Source: Bacteroidota bacterium
GTDB taxonomy: Bacteria > Bacteroidota > Bacteroidia > Flavobacteriales > Flavobacteriaceae
DNA length: 5,020 bases
Assembly (NCBI GenBank): GCA_023393485.1
Contig: JAEWLD010000209.1
Location: 1 to 5,020 of the forward strand
Reading direction: 5' to 3'
In this document: one piece after another, positions 4,338 through 5,020 of the stretch
How the letters are laid out: the number at the start of each line of letters is the position of its first letter
How positions within the stretch are numbered: the first letter of the stretch is position 1
Program-made: the position numbers and the translations under genes
The notes under the pieces: model-generated
What the model saw: only the letters and a program-made list of their open reading frames with translations
The model's database searches: none
Told to the model about the DNA's origin: nothing

Positions 4338-5020
4338 TTGGGCCAACCGCTACATTTTAAAGTTTTCACGTCGGTGTCGGCGCTTCCCGACGCGTGGAAT
4401 GACATCGCGGCCGGCAATATTTTCCTTTCGACTGCCTACTTGAAAGTGCTTGAGATTTCGGCGCCTGAAAATATGGATTGCTTTTTCATCGCCGTATTTG
4501 ATGAAGATGTTTTAGTCGGAATTGCAATCTCGCAGTTTCTTGATTTGAGCGATGTCGGCTCTTTTGGCGAACGCGATCATTGCCTAAAACGCAGAATCCG
4601 TGATTTTGTATTCAGGCGCTTCACCGCCCATATCCTGATTGTGGGCAACAACATGCTTACCGGCCAGAATACGCTCAGGTTTGCATCGAATGTAGACCAT
4701 CCTTCCGGGCTGTCGGCGATTGATGCAGCGGTTTCCGAAATCAAAAAACAAAAAGCACAACAGCGGGTCAAAACGCATTTGACGATCTGGAAGGACTTTC
4801 CCGAAGACCAGACCGATGGTTTCTCCTTCGAATTGTTTGGCTCATATTACAAATTCAGCACGCAGCCCAACATGGTATTGGAGATTCCCGGCCATTGGCG
4901 CGCCGAGCCGGATTACGTCAATGATCTCACCAAAAAATACCGCGACCAATACAAGCGCGCCCGAAAGAAAAATGAAGGCGTTTTAAAGCGGAAGTTGTCA
5001 CTCGAAGAAATTGAAGCCAG
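4338..5020 (+). CDS. GNAT/FemAB-like acyltransferase family protein (3'-partial, TTG start)
   Basis: An open frame runs from upstream of 4338 to the right edge with no stop; 227 residues are visible. There is no in-frame ATG before 4473, which would cut off the well-formed N-terminus. TTG 4338 gives MGQPLHFKVFTSVSALPDAW, lies 32 bases after a -7 box, and is the best start. The body has an early core (LSTAYLKVLEISAPENMDCF, then strands FIAVFDEDVLVGIAI), RRIRDFVFRRF, HILIVGNNMLTGQNTL (98-113), a helix AAVSEIKKQK, and the late YYKFSTQPNMVLEI, W187 and DLTKKYRDQYKRARKK (196-211). The QPNMVL...W...KYR pattern and overall order resemble flavobacterial proteins annotated as GNAT-fold or peptidoglycan-type (FemAB-like) acyltransferases. 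I rely on pattern memory for this. The acyl donor and substrate are unknown. Coding is confident; family is moderate. Confidence 0.7.
   Translation, partial: MGQPLHFKVFTSVSALPDAWNDIAAGNIFLSTAYLKVLEISAPENMDCFFIAVFDEDVLVGIAISQFLDLSDVGSFGERDHCLKRRIRDFVFRRFTAHILIVGNNMLTGQNTLRFASNVDHPSGLSAIDAAVSEIKKQKAQQRVKTHLTIWKDFPEDQTDGFSFELFGSYYKFSTQPNMVLEIPGHWRAEPDYVNDLTKKYRDQYKRARKKNEGVLKRKLSLEEIEA

Noticed and set aside
1..5020. CRISPR arrays, tRNA or rRNA genes, transposases, phage genes, defence-system signatures
   Set aside because: None is visible by eye: no short direct repeats with spacers, no cloverleaf or CCA-ended structure, and no matching protein motifs.

Overview
The window looks like chromosomal DNA from a flavobacterium-like member of the Bacteroidota. 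Translation starts have A-rich leaders and mostly lack Shine-Dalgarno sequences. Several intergenic regions carry the Bacteroidota -7 promoter box TAnnTTTG. The gene set (C-terminal LigD polymerase domain, SemiSWEET, stress protein 26, SpoIIAA-like STAS, DUF1761, plant-type LRR protein) fits that group. The species cannot be named from the sequence alone.

Layout. (1) Bases 1-890, plus strand: the 3' end of ligD (polymerase domain of the NHEJ ligase), then a SemiSWEET sugar-transporter gene that overlaps it by one base (TAATG). (2) Bases 869-2419, minus strand: reading leftwards, a SpoIIAA-like STAS gene, a stress protein 26 / PNPOx-like flavin-binding gene 5 bases later, a possible 57-residue basic peptide, and a hydrophilic 109-residue protein of unknown function. 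This block ends at an intrinsic terminator whose hairpin lies inside the 3' end of the convergent SemiSWEET gene. (3) Bases 2601-3590, minus strand: a monocistronic unit with a good TTTG-N20-TACGTTTG promoter, a secreted protein of eight exact 24-residue plant-type leucine-rich repeats, and a strong terminator. (4) Bases 3718-4284, plus strand: a DUF1761 membrane protein with its own -7 box and terminator. (5) About 4298-5020, plus strand: a gene with a -7 box and a probable TTG start that runs off the right edge; it resembles GNAT/FemAB-like acyltransferases.

How the genes may work together. LigD repairs double-strand breaks by end joining. The STAS and stress protein 26 genes have family links to stress responses, so the left half may be a stress or stationary-phase neighbourhood. 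That is inference from context. The right half is a set of independent single-gene units. I see no CRISPR array, rRNA, tRNA, transposase or phage gene, and no clear evidence of a new multi-gene system. The most distinctive items are an Asn at a normally His position in LigD, the terminator embedded in a convergent gene, the regular LRR protein, and the uncharacterised pair of small genes at 928-1444.
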